A DNA stretch of 64,000 nucleotides from Abelmoschus esculentus. Taxonomy: Eukaryota > Streptophyta > Magnoliopsida > Malvales > Malvaceae. The stretch spans positions 23,699,001-23,763,000 of the forward strand of contig JAUCBN010000006.1 in assembly GCA_035048815.1 (NCBI GenBank). Reading direction: 5' to 3'. The position numbers and the translations under genes are program-made. Every line of letters starts with the position of its first letter. The stretch's first letter is position 1. Below are positions 32,168 through 43,003 of the stretch, piece after piece. The notes under the pieces were generated by a model that was not told where the DNA came from, did not search any database, and saw nothing but the letters and a program-made list of their open reading frames with translations.

Positions 32168-33870
32168 ATGGCGTCCAGTTCCAGGTTACCCCTTCTCAGG
32201 AGAATCTCTATACTTCTCAAAGCTCCGCCTTCGACAACCCTCCGCTCTTCGCGCCATTCACTTGCTCGGCGTTTTCTTCTTCGGAAAGCTTCGGCTCCAA
32301 ATGTTTCCCCTTGGACATTCGCCTCCTCTAGAAGCTTTTGTTCTCACCCTCTAAATCTCCCCCAGAATTCTCAGGGACCTGCAGCCATCGATTACCGGTA
32401 AAAATCCAATCTTTCGAATTTCCCATTAAAAGTTTTGATTAAGAAATCAATTTAAAGTATGACCCTTTGTTTGTCTAATGATTACTGTGGTAACAGTTCG
32501 GTTCTGTCGGAAGATGAATATCATAGATTAGCTAATTCTACAATCCAAGACATTCAAGAAAAATTAGAGGTAGATAACCCTTATTTTCATTTTTAAGCTT
32601 AACTCTCTTTTTGTTTTAATTTAGCTTCGGGTGTGTGCAGGAATATGGTGATATTGTTGAACTTGAGGGTTTCGATGTGGACTATGGGGTAAGTGTTAAA
32701 CTTGTTTGTTGGGTGTGGGAATCACTTGGCTTCTTTATGGAAGTTAACACTTTGCTTGGATTTGGTAGAATGAAGTGTTGACACTAAAACTTGGGACTCT
32801 TGGCACCTATGTGATGAATAAACAGACCCCTAATCGACAAATTTGGCTATCGTCTCCTATAAGGTTTATTTGTTTCCTATTCTTCTGTATTATTTGGTTT
32901 TGAGAATCTTGGACTTTGCATTGTCTTCTTTGGGATTGAAGGTTCTGTTTTCTTTATATTTGACTCTCCTTGAGGTGGTCATGATTCTTATTTAATCCTT
33001 AGTGCATTGCTTCATAGCTTAGTTTCTTTTATTTTTCCTATGAAGTTGCATACATGACTCGGACTAAGGTCGAGTATATAAACAAAGTCAAATGTTATGA
33101 TCTTAGCTTTTAGTTACCCCAAAACTTAGTGAAGGTGGACGTTATGTAAATGGGAGACAAGGTCAATCAAAGAGTTGGGATATTGTTATCACTCGGCTAT
33201 TAATTTGGTTCTCCAAAGCTTCAGATGTATACAGAAGTTGGATTAATTTGGGATATAGTTTTCATGTAATAGATTTCAGCTGGCTATTATGTTGTAAGAT
33301 AAAACATGTGTTTAAAGAGAGAATCAAGTCCCTCTAATTTGAAGAAAAACAAAGATATTTACTGCTGGTGACATGTCTTCTTTCCTTGAACTTGCATCGA
33401 TATATTTGAATTGCTTTGAACCCTTTATTTAATTGTTTTTTACAAAGATAAGACCTTTTACTTCTAATGTGATAACTTAGATGTAGAAGATTATTATTCT
33501 GATATTCATATGATTTCGTGTTCGGACTTTAGCTGACAACTATGTTTAACTACCAACACTTCATAATAAGTTTCTTCTGTTTGTGTTGGCCTAATTTCTT
33601 TGGGATAATCATGTTTTTTGAAGTATATAATTTTCGTTGTAATGTTTTTCCTGTGCAGTGGCCCATCCAGATTTGACTGGGATCATAATGCTCAAGCTTG
33701 GGTTTATCGACGAACTAAAGCAAATTTGTTGAAACTCTTGGAAAACGAGTTGGAGCAACTTTACAGATCAAAAGATTCCAAAGTATTTTATCATCGTATG
33801 ATGTTCATGATTGTAGTTTCTCTTGACAATGTGCATGTGATTGTTCTTGCAATAGTAGGTCGCCGAATGA
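32168..33870 (+). CDS. FH: Frataxin, mitochondrial iron-sulfur cluster assembly
   Basis: Frataxin acts in mitochondria as iron chaperone or regulator of Fe-S cluster assembly. Exons: 32168-32397, 32497-32569, 32641-32688, 32769-32863, 33659-33782 and a probable tiny last exon 33859-33870, about 193 aa. The Arg/Ser-rich N-terminus (about 60 residues) is a transit peptide. The core has DEYHRLANSTIQDIQEKLEE, the acidic ridge GFDVDYG, LTLKLGTLGTYVMNKQTPNR, QIWLSSPISGPSRFDWD and a C-terminal helix LLKLLENELEQLY. The last splice is the weakest call: without it the frame ends at 33875 with a longer tail. Fourth intron is about 0.8 kb. Confidence 0.92.
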
Positions 33871-34469
33871 AGTAGCTCGAGCAACTTCATCGACGTATAA
33901 CCACCAAACAAAATACACAGAGAGACATTTTAGTCAAGGTTTGTGAGGCCAGACATTGTGATTAGTAGCATCAAAGACTCTAATGGTCTGAACAATTTGG
34001 TAAAAGATCAGATGGAACCCTTTGGGTGGTTCATGTCACTAAAAGTGGGGCATTATTGGTTCAGTGTAGGAAAGTTATTTGTCTTCACCTGATCAGATGG
34101 GGTCTCTTTGCCAGATTTGGACTGAAAGGAGACATAAATGCAAGGCATGATTGATCTGTTAAAAGACTCAAAGCATATCTATTGCACGCCGAAAGATAGG
34201 TGAAGACAAGGCAGATATACACAGGGACGGAACCAGATTACAGTGCTGGGGTAAAACATAAAGTCCGAAAACTGGGGGAGTAAATTCATAATTAATCTAA
34301 TTTCTCACCAAATTCATAATAAAATTTATTTTTTTAATGTATAAAGATTAAAAAAAATGAGTGGTGGTGAGTAAAACTTGTGGAAAAAATATTTTTTTCC
34401 AACTCAAATAGTAAAGTTATAAATTTAATTTTAAAAAACAATAAAAAATTGTTATAATTTTGAATAACT

Positions 34470-34683
34470 TACTTCTCCTGTCCCACAAATAATGTCTCTT
34501 CTTGATTATAATTATATTAAATGTTTTAAAAATTAAATTTTATAAAAATATATTTGAAATCTACTCAATTAGAGATTTTAAAAATATATTTTTTTATATT
34601 TTTATCAATAATCAATAGTCAAAATTTAAAAAATTTGACCCCCAAAAAGTCGATAAGAGATTATTTTTGGGACAGAAAGAGTA
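34470..34683. mobile_element. Stowaway-like MITE
   Basis: About 210 bp bounded by TA duplications (34470-34471, 34682-34683). The left end CTTCTCCTGTCCCACAAATA and the inverse of the right end CTCTTTCTGTCCCAAAAATA are imperfect inverted repeats of the Stowaway/mariner consensus type. AT-rich, non-coding interior. Confidence 0.8.
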
Positions 34684-35460
34684 TAATTTTAGTAGATTAA
34701 TTTTTAGTTGAAATTGAGAGTTTCAACTTGTTTTGTTATAGTATATATATGTGTGTGTGAAGAAGACAAGTAGAATAAACATATATGTGTCGAATATGAT
34801 TTTAGAAAATTTTTTAAATTAAAATCAATTAATTCCTATTTCAAAGCTTTGCACCTGTTAATATATTATAAATTGAAATATTTGCATTACCAATTCCTAT
34901 TTCATCTTATTTAATGAATTCATCTCATCTGATACAAACAGTTGATATATAGTGACTTTAACCTACAAACGACGGTGCAAAATCACAATCCCGACGTCAC
35001 ATTTTATAACTGTTTGACATGTTTGCTGTGCCATATCTCCCAACTTTTTCTTAGTCCCGCCATCGTAATTCATTGAATCCCAAAATACCTTATTTTCTCA
35101 TTGACAAATGACAGAGTTTGGCTACAGGGAGGCAGGATGAGGATTTAGTGTGGGTAGAGATAGATGAAATGGGATGGGAATGAGTATATAAAACCAAAAA
35201 ATAGATTAAAATGAGAAGAAGAAAATTGCATGACGCGAAATTATGGAAAATAAAATTGAACACACCCTAAAGAAAATTTAAGAAACAAACGGACATTGGG
35301 AAACGATAACTGGAAAAAAAAGGCATAGCCCAAGTAAATGGAAGGGGAAAAGCAGCCGTATTACTTGCTTCAACTTAATGTTGATTGGACCAGTTTTGTT
35401 CTATAATTTTCTTTTAAATCAGTGCTGAGTATAAATAATATATATTTTAGAATAGTTTAA

Positions 35461-35545
35461 CTATTAATTATTATGGTGTAAATATTAATGTTCGAACACG
35501 TGAGTTCGAGAAACAACAATTATTCTCTTAATCATAGAGGTAAGA
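35461..35545 (-). mobile_element. tRNA-derived SINE-like element, copy 3
   Basis: On the minus strand it shows CTTACCTCTATGATTAAGAG (A-box side), TTGTTGTTTCTC, then CGTGTTCGAACATTAATA (B-box side), matching the order and spacing of copy 1 at 7140-7260. Diverged, ends approximate. Confidence 0.5.
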
Positions 35546-37393
35546 TGATTCATAATTTTTTTAGTAGTAAATTTCAAGGTATTCAATAATCAAAAAAAAA
35601 CTTTCAATTAGATTTAATTGAAATCGAGTTAAACTTTATTCTAAAATTAAACAAATATAAAAAAATTATTTTTATTTAATTTAATAAACAAAGAACAATT
35701 TATAAATAATTAATCAAATGCTTTGTTCTTTTATACCATAAACACCCTCCATAATATCTGAAGGGTGGTTGCAAAGAAGATATTTTAAGTTACGCTCAAC
35801 CACCACCACACAACTCCCGCACCAAACACCAAATCTCCACCATACAAAGAAACCGCCACCACAGGATCCGCTTTCTTCTCATCCAAGTGATTCTCCCCTA
35901 CACTGGACCCCGAGCAGGTTCAAATCTTCTTTTTTTTAAGTAAAGAGAGTGTGATTAGACAATTTAAAAAACGTCTTAAATTAATTAATCAGTCAATCTA
36001 ATTGGCTGATTAGGGAAGCTAATAAGGTTCCTTCAAGTTCAACCACAATTCCTACATGAGGATCACAAGTTTTTGACCATATTTTATAGGGTTGATGGTT
36101 TTTGATTATGATGTTATTTAATTTAAACTGCTTCCACCATCTGATGTGGATGGGGGGACGTAAGCTTCAACTGTGCACCTACAGGAAAAACAAAATTATA
36201 TAAATCCCATTTGTTTATTGCTTTGGATTCTTAATGGTGCTGGACCAGACCAGACCATATCATATGATCTCCAGATATTTTGCATAGAAATTATTAAACT
36301 AACATGAGATATCTTCTCCCGGCCATATGTTTGAATAAAGTGGCTGAAACAAAACATTACAAACCCGTGCCGACAAGAAAAAAAGATAGAGAATTCATTA
36401 CGTATACAAACAATTATGAGTACACTGTGTTTTATTGATGATTCCAGGAAGCTCATTCGGAAATGGGTGATTTGGATGCTGACTGGAACGGGACAATCGG
36501 CCACTCAAAGGGACCAAGCCGATGACATTGATCTCTCGACCCAGTTGCAACCACCATCCTATATTGACCGAAACCGTGCTATAAAATGACCCACACGCTA
36601 GGCGGTGTACCGTGTACCCCAACTTGGCTATGAGAAATACTCAAAAGGATAAGACGTGTGGGGGCACAGGAGATGAAAACGTTTTGACATTTTAGGCATT
36701 ACACAAGTACATGCACCAGGCTCATGGCCCAACTTGCAGATTCCTGTTCATGCTCAAAATATATTTTAAGAAAAAGAATTCAAATCGGTATACGTGCCTT
36801 GTCATGGTCCATGGCATTTCACTGACAAAATCTGCCGCCCACTGGCCACAGGACGGGTGAAACGGTGGATACTGGATAGCCGGTCAGCCTTGGTAGTGGT
36901 TGTCGTTTAAAGAATCGAGGAGACAGGCTCTTTATCTGCACCTACACTTGCTGCTCACATCCTTTAAGGCTGCTAAAATGCTTACTGCTATGGCTGCCTT
37001 TACGTACATTTTAATTCTAAAGGAACAACATGAGTTTTGTTGCAGTAACCCGCACTCTTAAAATTCTTTGGATTATTGGTACAAATAAACCCACACTACA
37101 GGCCTACACAGGGTGTAAACATTCCTATCAATGTCTGTTGTTAGAATAGGTTAGGGAAAATCAGAAATTGCAGACCTAAACCAACTCAAATCGGACGGCT
37201 AAGATATTACAATTACTAACTAATTTTAAGATTTCTTAACTGGATTTTTTTTTCACACACTAAGCCTTTTTTTCTCTCCTAAATCTCCTAATGGCCCTCT
37301 ACTCTCAATCGTGCTTCTCGGGACTGAAACTGTACCTTTCGTTCCGGTTTGATCTGTTGTTCTTTCGATAACCTGGAGTTAACCGAAACGGTT

Positions 37394-38096
37394 TCATTCT
37401 CTTTTCTGCACGCCATACCTCCGTTTAGGAGATAAACGATCTGGATCGTCCTGTTGAACAATAATGAAAAGAATTTTTAACTATGGGTTTCGTGAAAGAG
37501 ATTAAACGATCTGAATAAGGAAACGAAAAGAATTTAAAATGAAGAACAGAGATCAAAAGAGAAAAACAAACCTGAGAGTGAAGATCGGAAGCATTTCCTC
37601 TCGGTCTTTTCAACGAAAACAAATTTGTTGATCTAGAGACTTCTCTTTCACCAGCGGAATAATCTCCGCTACTAGAAGAACTGGACGCCGGTGGAGGTGT
37701 ATTTGCTACTGTTGACCATGGCACCACCTGATTATCGCCGTCCTCCACGTCCTCATCGGAATCAGCTCCTTCATCGTCGTATTCATCCTCATCTCCTTCA
37801 TCGTCGCCGTTGCGACTGCTTTCATCGTCATTCTCTGCTTCACTCTCTTCTTGATCGCCGCCGGTAACGCACCTCTCACAGACGGAGACCGTATGACCGA
37901 GTTTTGAACCAGTGGCTCTCCACGGAGTGAGAGACTGGCAAGCGTGACAGAGAAGACACCTCGCGTGCCTCGCCACCAGAAAATTGGCTCCGTGGACTAC
38001 AGCGTCGCAATCCCAACACAAACTGGCTTGGTCCGATTCACAATACGTCGTCGCCGCCAACTTGCAGAGCTCACAGCTCTTCATCTCCTTCCTCAT
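37394..38096 (-). CDS. B-box zinc finger protein, BBX28/BBX29-like
   Basis: Nuclear regulator with a single B-box near the N-terminus. Two exons: 38096-37572 and 37450-37394, giving 193 aa; the second adds DDPDRLSPKRRYGVQKRE. The B-box is CELCKLAATTYCESDQASLC, WDCDAVVHGANFLVARHARC, with further Cys/His in LCHACQSLTPW and CERC. A long acidic region follows (about residues 80-125, DDEGDEDEYDDEGADSDEDV), then a Ser run. Arabidopsis BBX28/29 share CESDQASLCWDCDA and LLCH.CQSLTPW and modulate HY5-dependent light signalling. Start could be the first Met or Met5 (MKSCELC). Promoter side contains GAGAGA repeats near 38225. Confidence 0.88.
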
Positions 38097-38649
38097 CTAA
38101 CCAAAACACAAAAGATATTTTCCCTCAATCCACCAGCAAGCTTCTCCGCCTTTCGTTTTCTCAACAGAATTTATTTACGTTTCTAATCTTCTCTCTCTAG
38201 TGTATTGCAGAGATTGTGCGATTGAGAGAGAGAGCGGGGGAAAAGAGAATAAAAAAACTAAACAACTTGCAGTGGGTTAGACAAACACCCTTGCCCTTTG
38301 TTTTAAATTACAAGTTTGCCTGTGCTATTCGCAATTTGCAACTAACTAAATAACCGCACATGTGAGAGACCAACACTGTGTGGTGCAACGTGTTGGACTT
38401 AAGGCTCTGTTTCCTCGGTCAATTACATTTGCTTTGAGAAGAAATCAAGTCTTTTTTACTAATTTATGATTAAATGTTTAGGTTTATAATTAATATAAAG
38501 TATAATAAAATATATATAATATCGAGTTTTATAAATTTAATATTTAAAATCGTTTTTTTATTTACGTAAGTTTATTATTGGATCACGGGTGTAGTGAACG
38601 TTATCCGTACAAGATTTCAATACATAGAGGTTTTAAAGTATAATATTCG
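38097..38649. other. BBX promoter region and AT-rich spacer
   Basis: CT/GA-rich 5' UTR and promoter to about 38260, then AT-rich DNA up to the GH3 relic. No gene. Confidence 0.5.
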
Positions 38650-39460
38650 TGTTTAATGGTTATATATTATGGAACCCTTATGGCCTTCGTTGTTCGGATC
38701 GGTGCGGTTTTCGCTTCCGGTTTCATTCGAGCAATCTAGTTTCTTCTGATCTTCTTTGTAGAGATGTTCATACCGGAACTATTGACTCAAAAATCATCGA
38801 TCCTCTTGAAACCGAATTCCAAGATTGCTGATTTCGTCCAAGTAGAATGTAGCAAAGGGTCATGGAAAGTATCATAACTAGATGGTGGCCTAACACTAAG
38901 TATGTAGATGTTCTTGACATTGTTCCTTGTACCATGTCTCAGTACATTCCTGCACTAGATTATATGGTGACGCCCTCCCCCCCTTGTTTGCACCATGTAC
39001 GCCTCGTCCGAATGTTATTTCGGAATTAATCATGAACCTCGTCCGAAGAAGTGGAATTACAAAAAGCAGTGAAACCAACTCGTGCAATTTTGATGGAATA
39101 CACCAGGCTACGCAGACACATCGGCGGCTTCCGGTCGCTACATGCTGTTTAGGGTACTAAGTGTTAATGATGCAACTTCCATCCCTCCGTCGGTTTTTGA
39201 TGATTGTTGCTTCACTGTCTAAGGATCACTCAATAACGAATACCGGCAAGGACGAGTCTCGGACAAGTCCATCGGGCAATTGAAGATACAGATAGAGGAG
39301 AAGGGGCACATTCGACGTCATGCTCATGGACTTTGCTCTAACCCAGGGTGCATCAATAAACCAGTACAAGATTTTGCTCCCATTAGTTTCGTTTCAAGTT
39401 ATTTCCGTCCGAGATGGACTCCGCGCCTGCCGGCCTGGTCACAAGCAATGGTGCATTCAA
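38650..39460 (+). pseudogene. Decayed GH3 (acyl-acid amido synthetase) fragment
   Basis: Broken plus-strand frames read as GH3 auxin/jasmonate-conjugating enzyme segments in correct order: GAVFASGFIRAI, FVQVECSKGSWK, WWPNTKYVDV with MSQYIPALDY (38880-38970), VCTMYASSECYFGIN (about 38985-39030), EEVELQKAVK (about 39045), YADTSAASGRYMLF (about 39110), SIPPSVFDDCC (about 39178), EYRQGRVSDKSIGQLKI (about 39240) and VSSYFRP (about 39400). There are many stops and frame changes, and the stretch between CYFGIN and EEVELQ (over 100 residues in the family) is missing. No introns were evident among the retained parts. Not functional. Confidence 0.82.
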
Positions 39461-39510
39461 ACCTGAAGGAGCATTCAGGCCCTCGGAAACCTCGAGAACA
39501 TGACCGGGAA

Positions 39511-40371
39511 CTAAGTACTCACTGATGCATTCCGAGCCACTATGTGTAACCTTACAATTTTCTCGAGCAAAGCCGAAGCAGACGCCACGAACGAAAATTC
39601 TGCTGGGGCAAAAACGGTGACAGAGTTAAACTTAATTTTGTCATAAAGAATTCCATCAAGAACCGAGTTCAGCCCGATGGCGTACAAAACGAACCCCTTC
39701 GAGCTTAACAAACGGATAACATGCGTCCATTCAACGACATTCTCGGCATCCATAACCTGCGACACCAAGCTAAGATTAGAGTCGCAAATTGGGGCTTGAA
39801 TATGATCCCAACCCTGGTTAGCATACCGAGGATCCATCGATGTAAATGGATCAAGAACACCATGAATCGTCAAAAGGCCGTCGAGATACATATCGGGATG
39901 TGAAACCAACACACGATTGATCTCAACGATTCTTTCTTTAACGTTAACTTTTGTTAAAGCCACGTTCTTGCCGTGGAACAATGTGGGGAGCTGGCAACTA
40001 CCTTTGTGCTTCTTCAAGAGTTCTTTCATGGAAAGCTGGAGAGGAGAGGCGTGGTACTGAAAAAGATGCTTCAAGAGCCAAGAAGTGTGGGAAGCGTTGG
40101 CGATGGATGAGTCCGGGATGGCGAAGATGGTGGAATGCGACGAGGAGATGAAGACTTCGGGGGTGATTTGGAGGAGGGTGGCTATGATGTTGAAACCCGA
40201 TTTTCTAAGAGCGGTGGAGGCGTCCAAAAGGAATGGAGCGATGGCGGATTTGGTCGGTAGAGATTCGTTTCTGGGTAGTGAACGTAGGGCGGAGGAGATG
40301 GCGAGGAAAGCCAGCAGAACCGAGACGGTGAAGTAGACTGGCGCGCGCCACCAGTTCGAGGAACAAGCCAT
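39511..40371 (-). CDS. Fasciclin-like protein (FLA19/20/21 type), shortened second FAS1 domain
   Basis: Secreted or wall-associated adhesion-type protein of 286 aa, single exon. The N-terminal hydrophobic segment (VYFTVSVLLAFLAISSAL) is a signal peptide or anchor. The first FAS1-like domain runs about residues 40-165, with STIFAIPDSSI, HLFQYHASPLQLS and TIHGVLDPF at its end. The second starts near 205 (VVEWTHVIRLLSSKGFVLYA, SVTVFAPAEFSF, IVRLHIVARN) and stops abruptly after about 80 residues, where the family normally continues for some 60 more. The frame ends close to the GH3 relic, and another frame stays open just downstream. Either a truncated gene or a recent pseudogene. Confidence 0.75.
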   Translation of the reverse strand: MACSSNWWRAPVYFTVSVLLAFLAISSALRSLPRNESLPTKSAIAPFLLDASTALRKSGFNIIATLLQITPEVFISSSHSTIFAIPDSSIANASHTSWLLKHLFQYHASPLQLSMKELLKKHKGSCQLPTLFHGKNVALTKVNVKERIVEINRVLVSHPDMYLDGLLTIHGVLDPFTSMDPRYANQGWDHIQAPICDSNLSLVSQVMDAENVVEWTHVIRLLSSKGFVLYAIGLNSVLDGILYDKIKFNSVTVFAPAEFSFVASASALLEKIVRLHIVARNASVST

Positions 40372-43003
40372 TTATTTTCCCACGATGTGGGAAGTTGGTT
40401 GCCGATATTATATACACGTTATAACACATTTTACTTGTTGGGCTAGCTGCTTGGGCCTTATTGAACAGATCTCTATATTTGTTGGGCTACCTATTTGTAC
40501 GGATCGGGTTTTAGTTCACCCGAATAAAAAAATAAAAGGTTTAATAGTTTAATAAGTGTATAAAATATAATTTTTAGATAATTATTTGAATTATATTTTA
40601 AATAAAATAAGTTTTCAATATATTTTTATATTTTTTTGTCACTCAACCCTAAATCACACATTTTTTATGGTTTAGTATTTTTATAAGTTGATGGTTCATC
40701 GTTTATGGCCCAAAATGCCTTGCATATTATCGCTTGCATATAAGATCCTTTATCTGTCAATAAAAAACAAAACGATATTTTTTATTATTGGGTATTCGTT
40801 AATGGTGTAATCGTTAGTTTTTGACTAGAGATGATGAGGATTTTAGTAATAATGTCCGATGTAAACAAGAACGGTCTATAGTGGTTGAATTGATGTTCAG
40901 AGTGAACGAGTTTGAGATTTTATAGAAATTAAAGATTATTGTGTTAAAAAATAGTCAAAATTAAAAATAACAAAACAACAACACCGAATATATTAAATAA
41001 GATAAAAAAGAATATTGTTTTTTATTTTCTTATTTTTCAGATTTTAGTTTCAAAATATATAAAAAAAAATCACGCATTCGAGTCTTATTGAATAAAAAAA
41101 ATAATATATGTCACAAAAATCTTAACTGAATGACATAACAAAATATTATAAATTTATCTAACTAAAAATATATTTAGACACTTTTTCGATCGTTAAGCTG
41201 AAATAAAACAACATTTTCCCTCTATTATTTTTACTACCCTTTGATGCTTCCGATAAACGTCTTTCTTTGTTCACCTTTGCTTGACAAGCAATCCAATGAA
41301 CTACGTTGATAAACTTCTATACAACACAGACTGTTGTGTCGTCTCTGCAGATTTTATTAATGTCTTCTAAAATGAATGCAGAACGGCATTGAAAGTTGCA
41401 GAAGAGTGGCGTTGAAGCAAAATAACCCTATATGACTCGTCTGAGTTCTGTCCACCTTCGGATACTCTTGACTCAAATATAAAATATATGTGTTCAAAAA
41501 AAATATTTCATCCCGTTAAACTAATTAATTATCGGCGAAAAAAATAAGATCGTTAAAGTTGGGTGTGTACTCAGTGGCGGATCCGGTGTATGGGCTCACT
41601 ATGAAATTTAAATTTGACTTGATAAATGTTTATTTTATATGTTAGTACCCACCCTAGATTAATTGGTGCCCACCCTGGATTAATTGGTGTCATTATTTTT
41701 ATCCAGTTCTAAATTTAAAATCAAGTTGGACCAAATTTAAGGTCTAAAATTTATTTAATTGAGGTCCAAATCAACTCTACACCCAAACCCAATAACTATT
41801 CTCATTTCCCAACCCAAATAACAAAAGAAATAGTACAAAATAAACTCAATAACAATATTTTGAGGAATAAGGTATTTTACTCAAATTTTTTGAATATACG
41901 GTGTTACGGGAAAAAATTAGTCAATTACGACAATTTCTATAGTGCCAAGGGGTGAATGTCACTTCCTCTTGACGTTTTTCATTTTAAATTAATTTATTTC
42001 AACTGATAGTCTAATTACCTATAGAAGTAATTTATCAATAAATTGACTTCTCAATGATGATGTAATTACCTACGCAGGTAATTTATTAATAAACTGACTT
42101 ATCAATGATGATATAATTGCCTACGAATGTAAATAGTTTAAAATGGAGAACGCCAAGAAAAAATGACGTTCTCCCTTTGACACTGTAGATATTGCTGTAG
42201 TTGATTAATTTTTTTCATAATATCGTATATTTAAAATTTTTTAGGTGATATACTTTATTTTTTATGAAGGTAATTAATATTTTTGTCTTTAAAATATGTG
42301 TATTAATTTAATTGTGTCCACCCTAAAAATAATTAAACCAATAATATTATATATCTGAACACTCGACTCAACCTGTATTTCTTTATGATGAGGTGCATGC
42401 ATGTACCGTCAAATTGAATGGTCCACGTTCATCAAAAGTAGGGGCATTCGAGTCAACTACTAAACTGACATTTTTCGGAATCTAAGGAGATATGTGGGTT
42501 TTTGGTTCTGTTAGTTGACCAATTCTCGACAAAGACAGGTTTATTGGCCATGAACCACCGAGCTAATGACCAATTAGAGGAGAAAACAAGGTTTTGGAAA
42601 CCATATTTAAGGTTAAGAACTAAGGTACACTCATTACCAATAATGTCTTAAAAAGACATGCCAGCTTGCCTGCATTATGATTTGCCTCCATGAGAGCGAC
42701 TGTGGAAAAAGACCCAACCTTGGAGGCATACAAAATGAAAAACACTTTGCATTCGGGTTCGAATATTGAAGATAATATTGTTCGAATCATAAAATGGACA
42801 TAGAAGATTAAAGAAAAACTTTGTTTATGAAGCAACAGATAAAAGTTGTCTCCTTTTCAATTGCTGTACAAAGCAATAGCTCATTCTCTAATTAATTATC
42901 TTAATATATGCAGAAAATAAAAAGTAATTGTAATCATACCTCAAGGCTATACATAGACAAAGGAAATGATTAAGAGATACAAGCATTAATGCAGGGTTTT
43001 TTT
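40372..43003. other. Intergenic region with dispersed repeat
   Basis: Promoter of the fasciclin gene, then AT-rich DNA. The 41572-42330 repeat is listed separately. A possible degenerate SINE-like stretch at about 40860-40960 is too diverged to call. The last about 150 bp are 3' UTR of the NPH3 gene. No gene. Confidence 0.5.
41572..42330. repeat. Dispersed TIR-like repeat, copy 2
   Basis: Starts CAGTGGCGGATCCGG. Its first 110 bp match 2139-2270 and 42000-42190 match 2275-2440; the intervening about 310 bp are absent from copy 1. Contains a tandemly repeated unit of roughly 57 bp around ATGATGTAATTACCTACG. The right end is near TTGTGTCCACCCTAAAAATA. Non-coding. Confidence 0.5.

Larger units (their letters stand above)
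33871..37393. other. Intergenic region with MITE and SINE
   Basis: The first about 350 bp are probable frataxin 3' UTR. A GGACGGAACCAG repeat end lies near 34225. A Stowaway-like MITE (34470-34683) and an inverted SINE copy (35461-35545) are listed separately. Positions 36030-37150 are less AT-rich but hold no recognised gene; the 102-aa frame at 36196-36504 looks like chance. Confidence 0.5.

Noticed and set aside
36196..36622. Minus-strand frames of 74-102 aa
   Set aside because: No domain or composition signature, mutually overlapping in different frames; likely chance.
40860..40960. Possible fourth SINE copy
   Set aside because: Only a vague A/B-box resemblance; no consistent alignment to the other copies.
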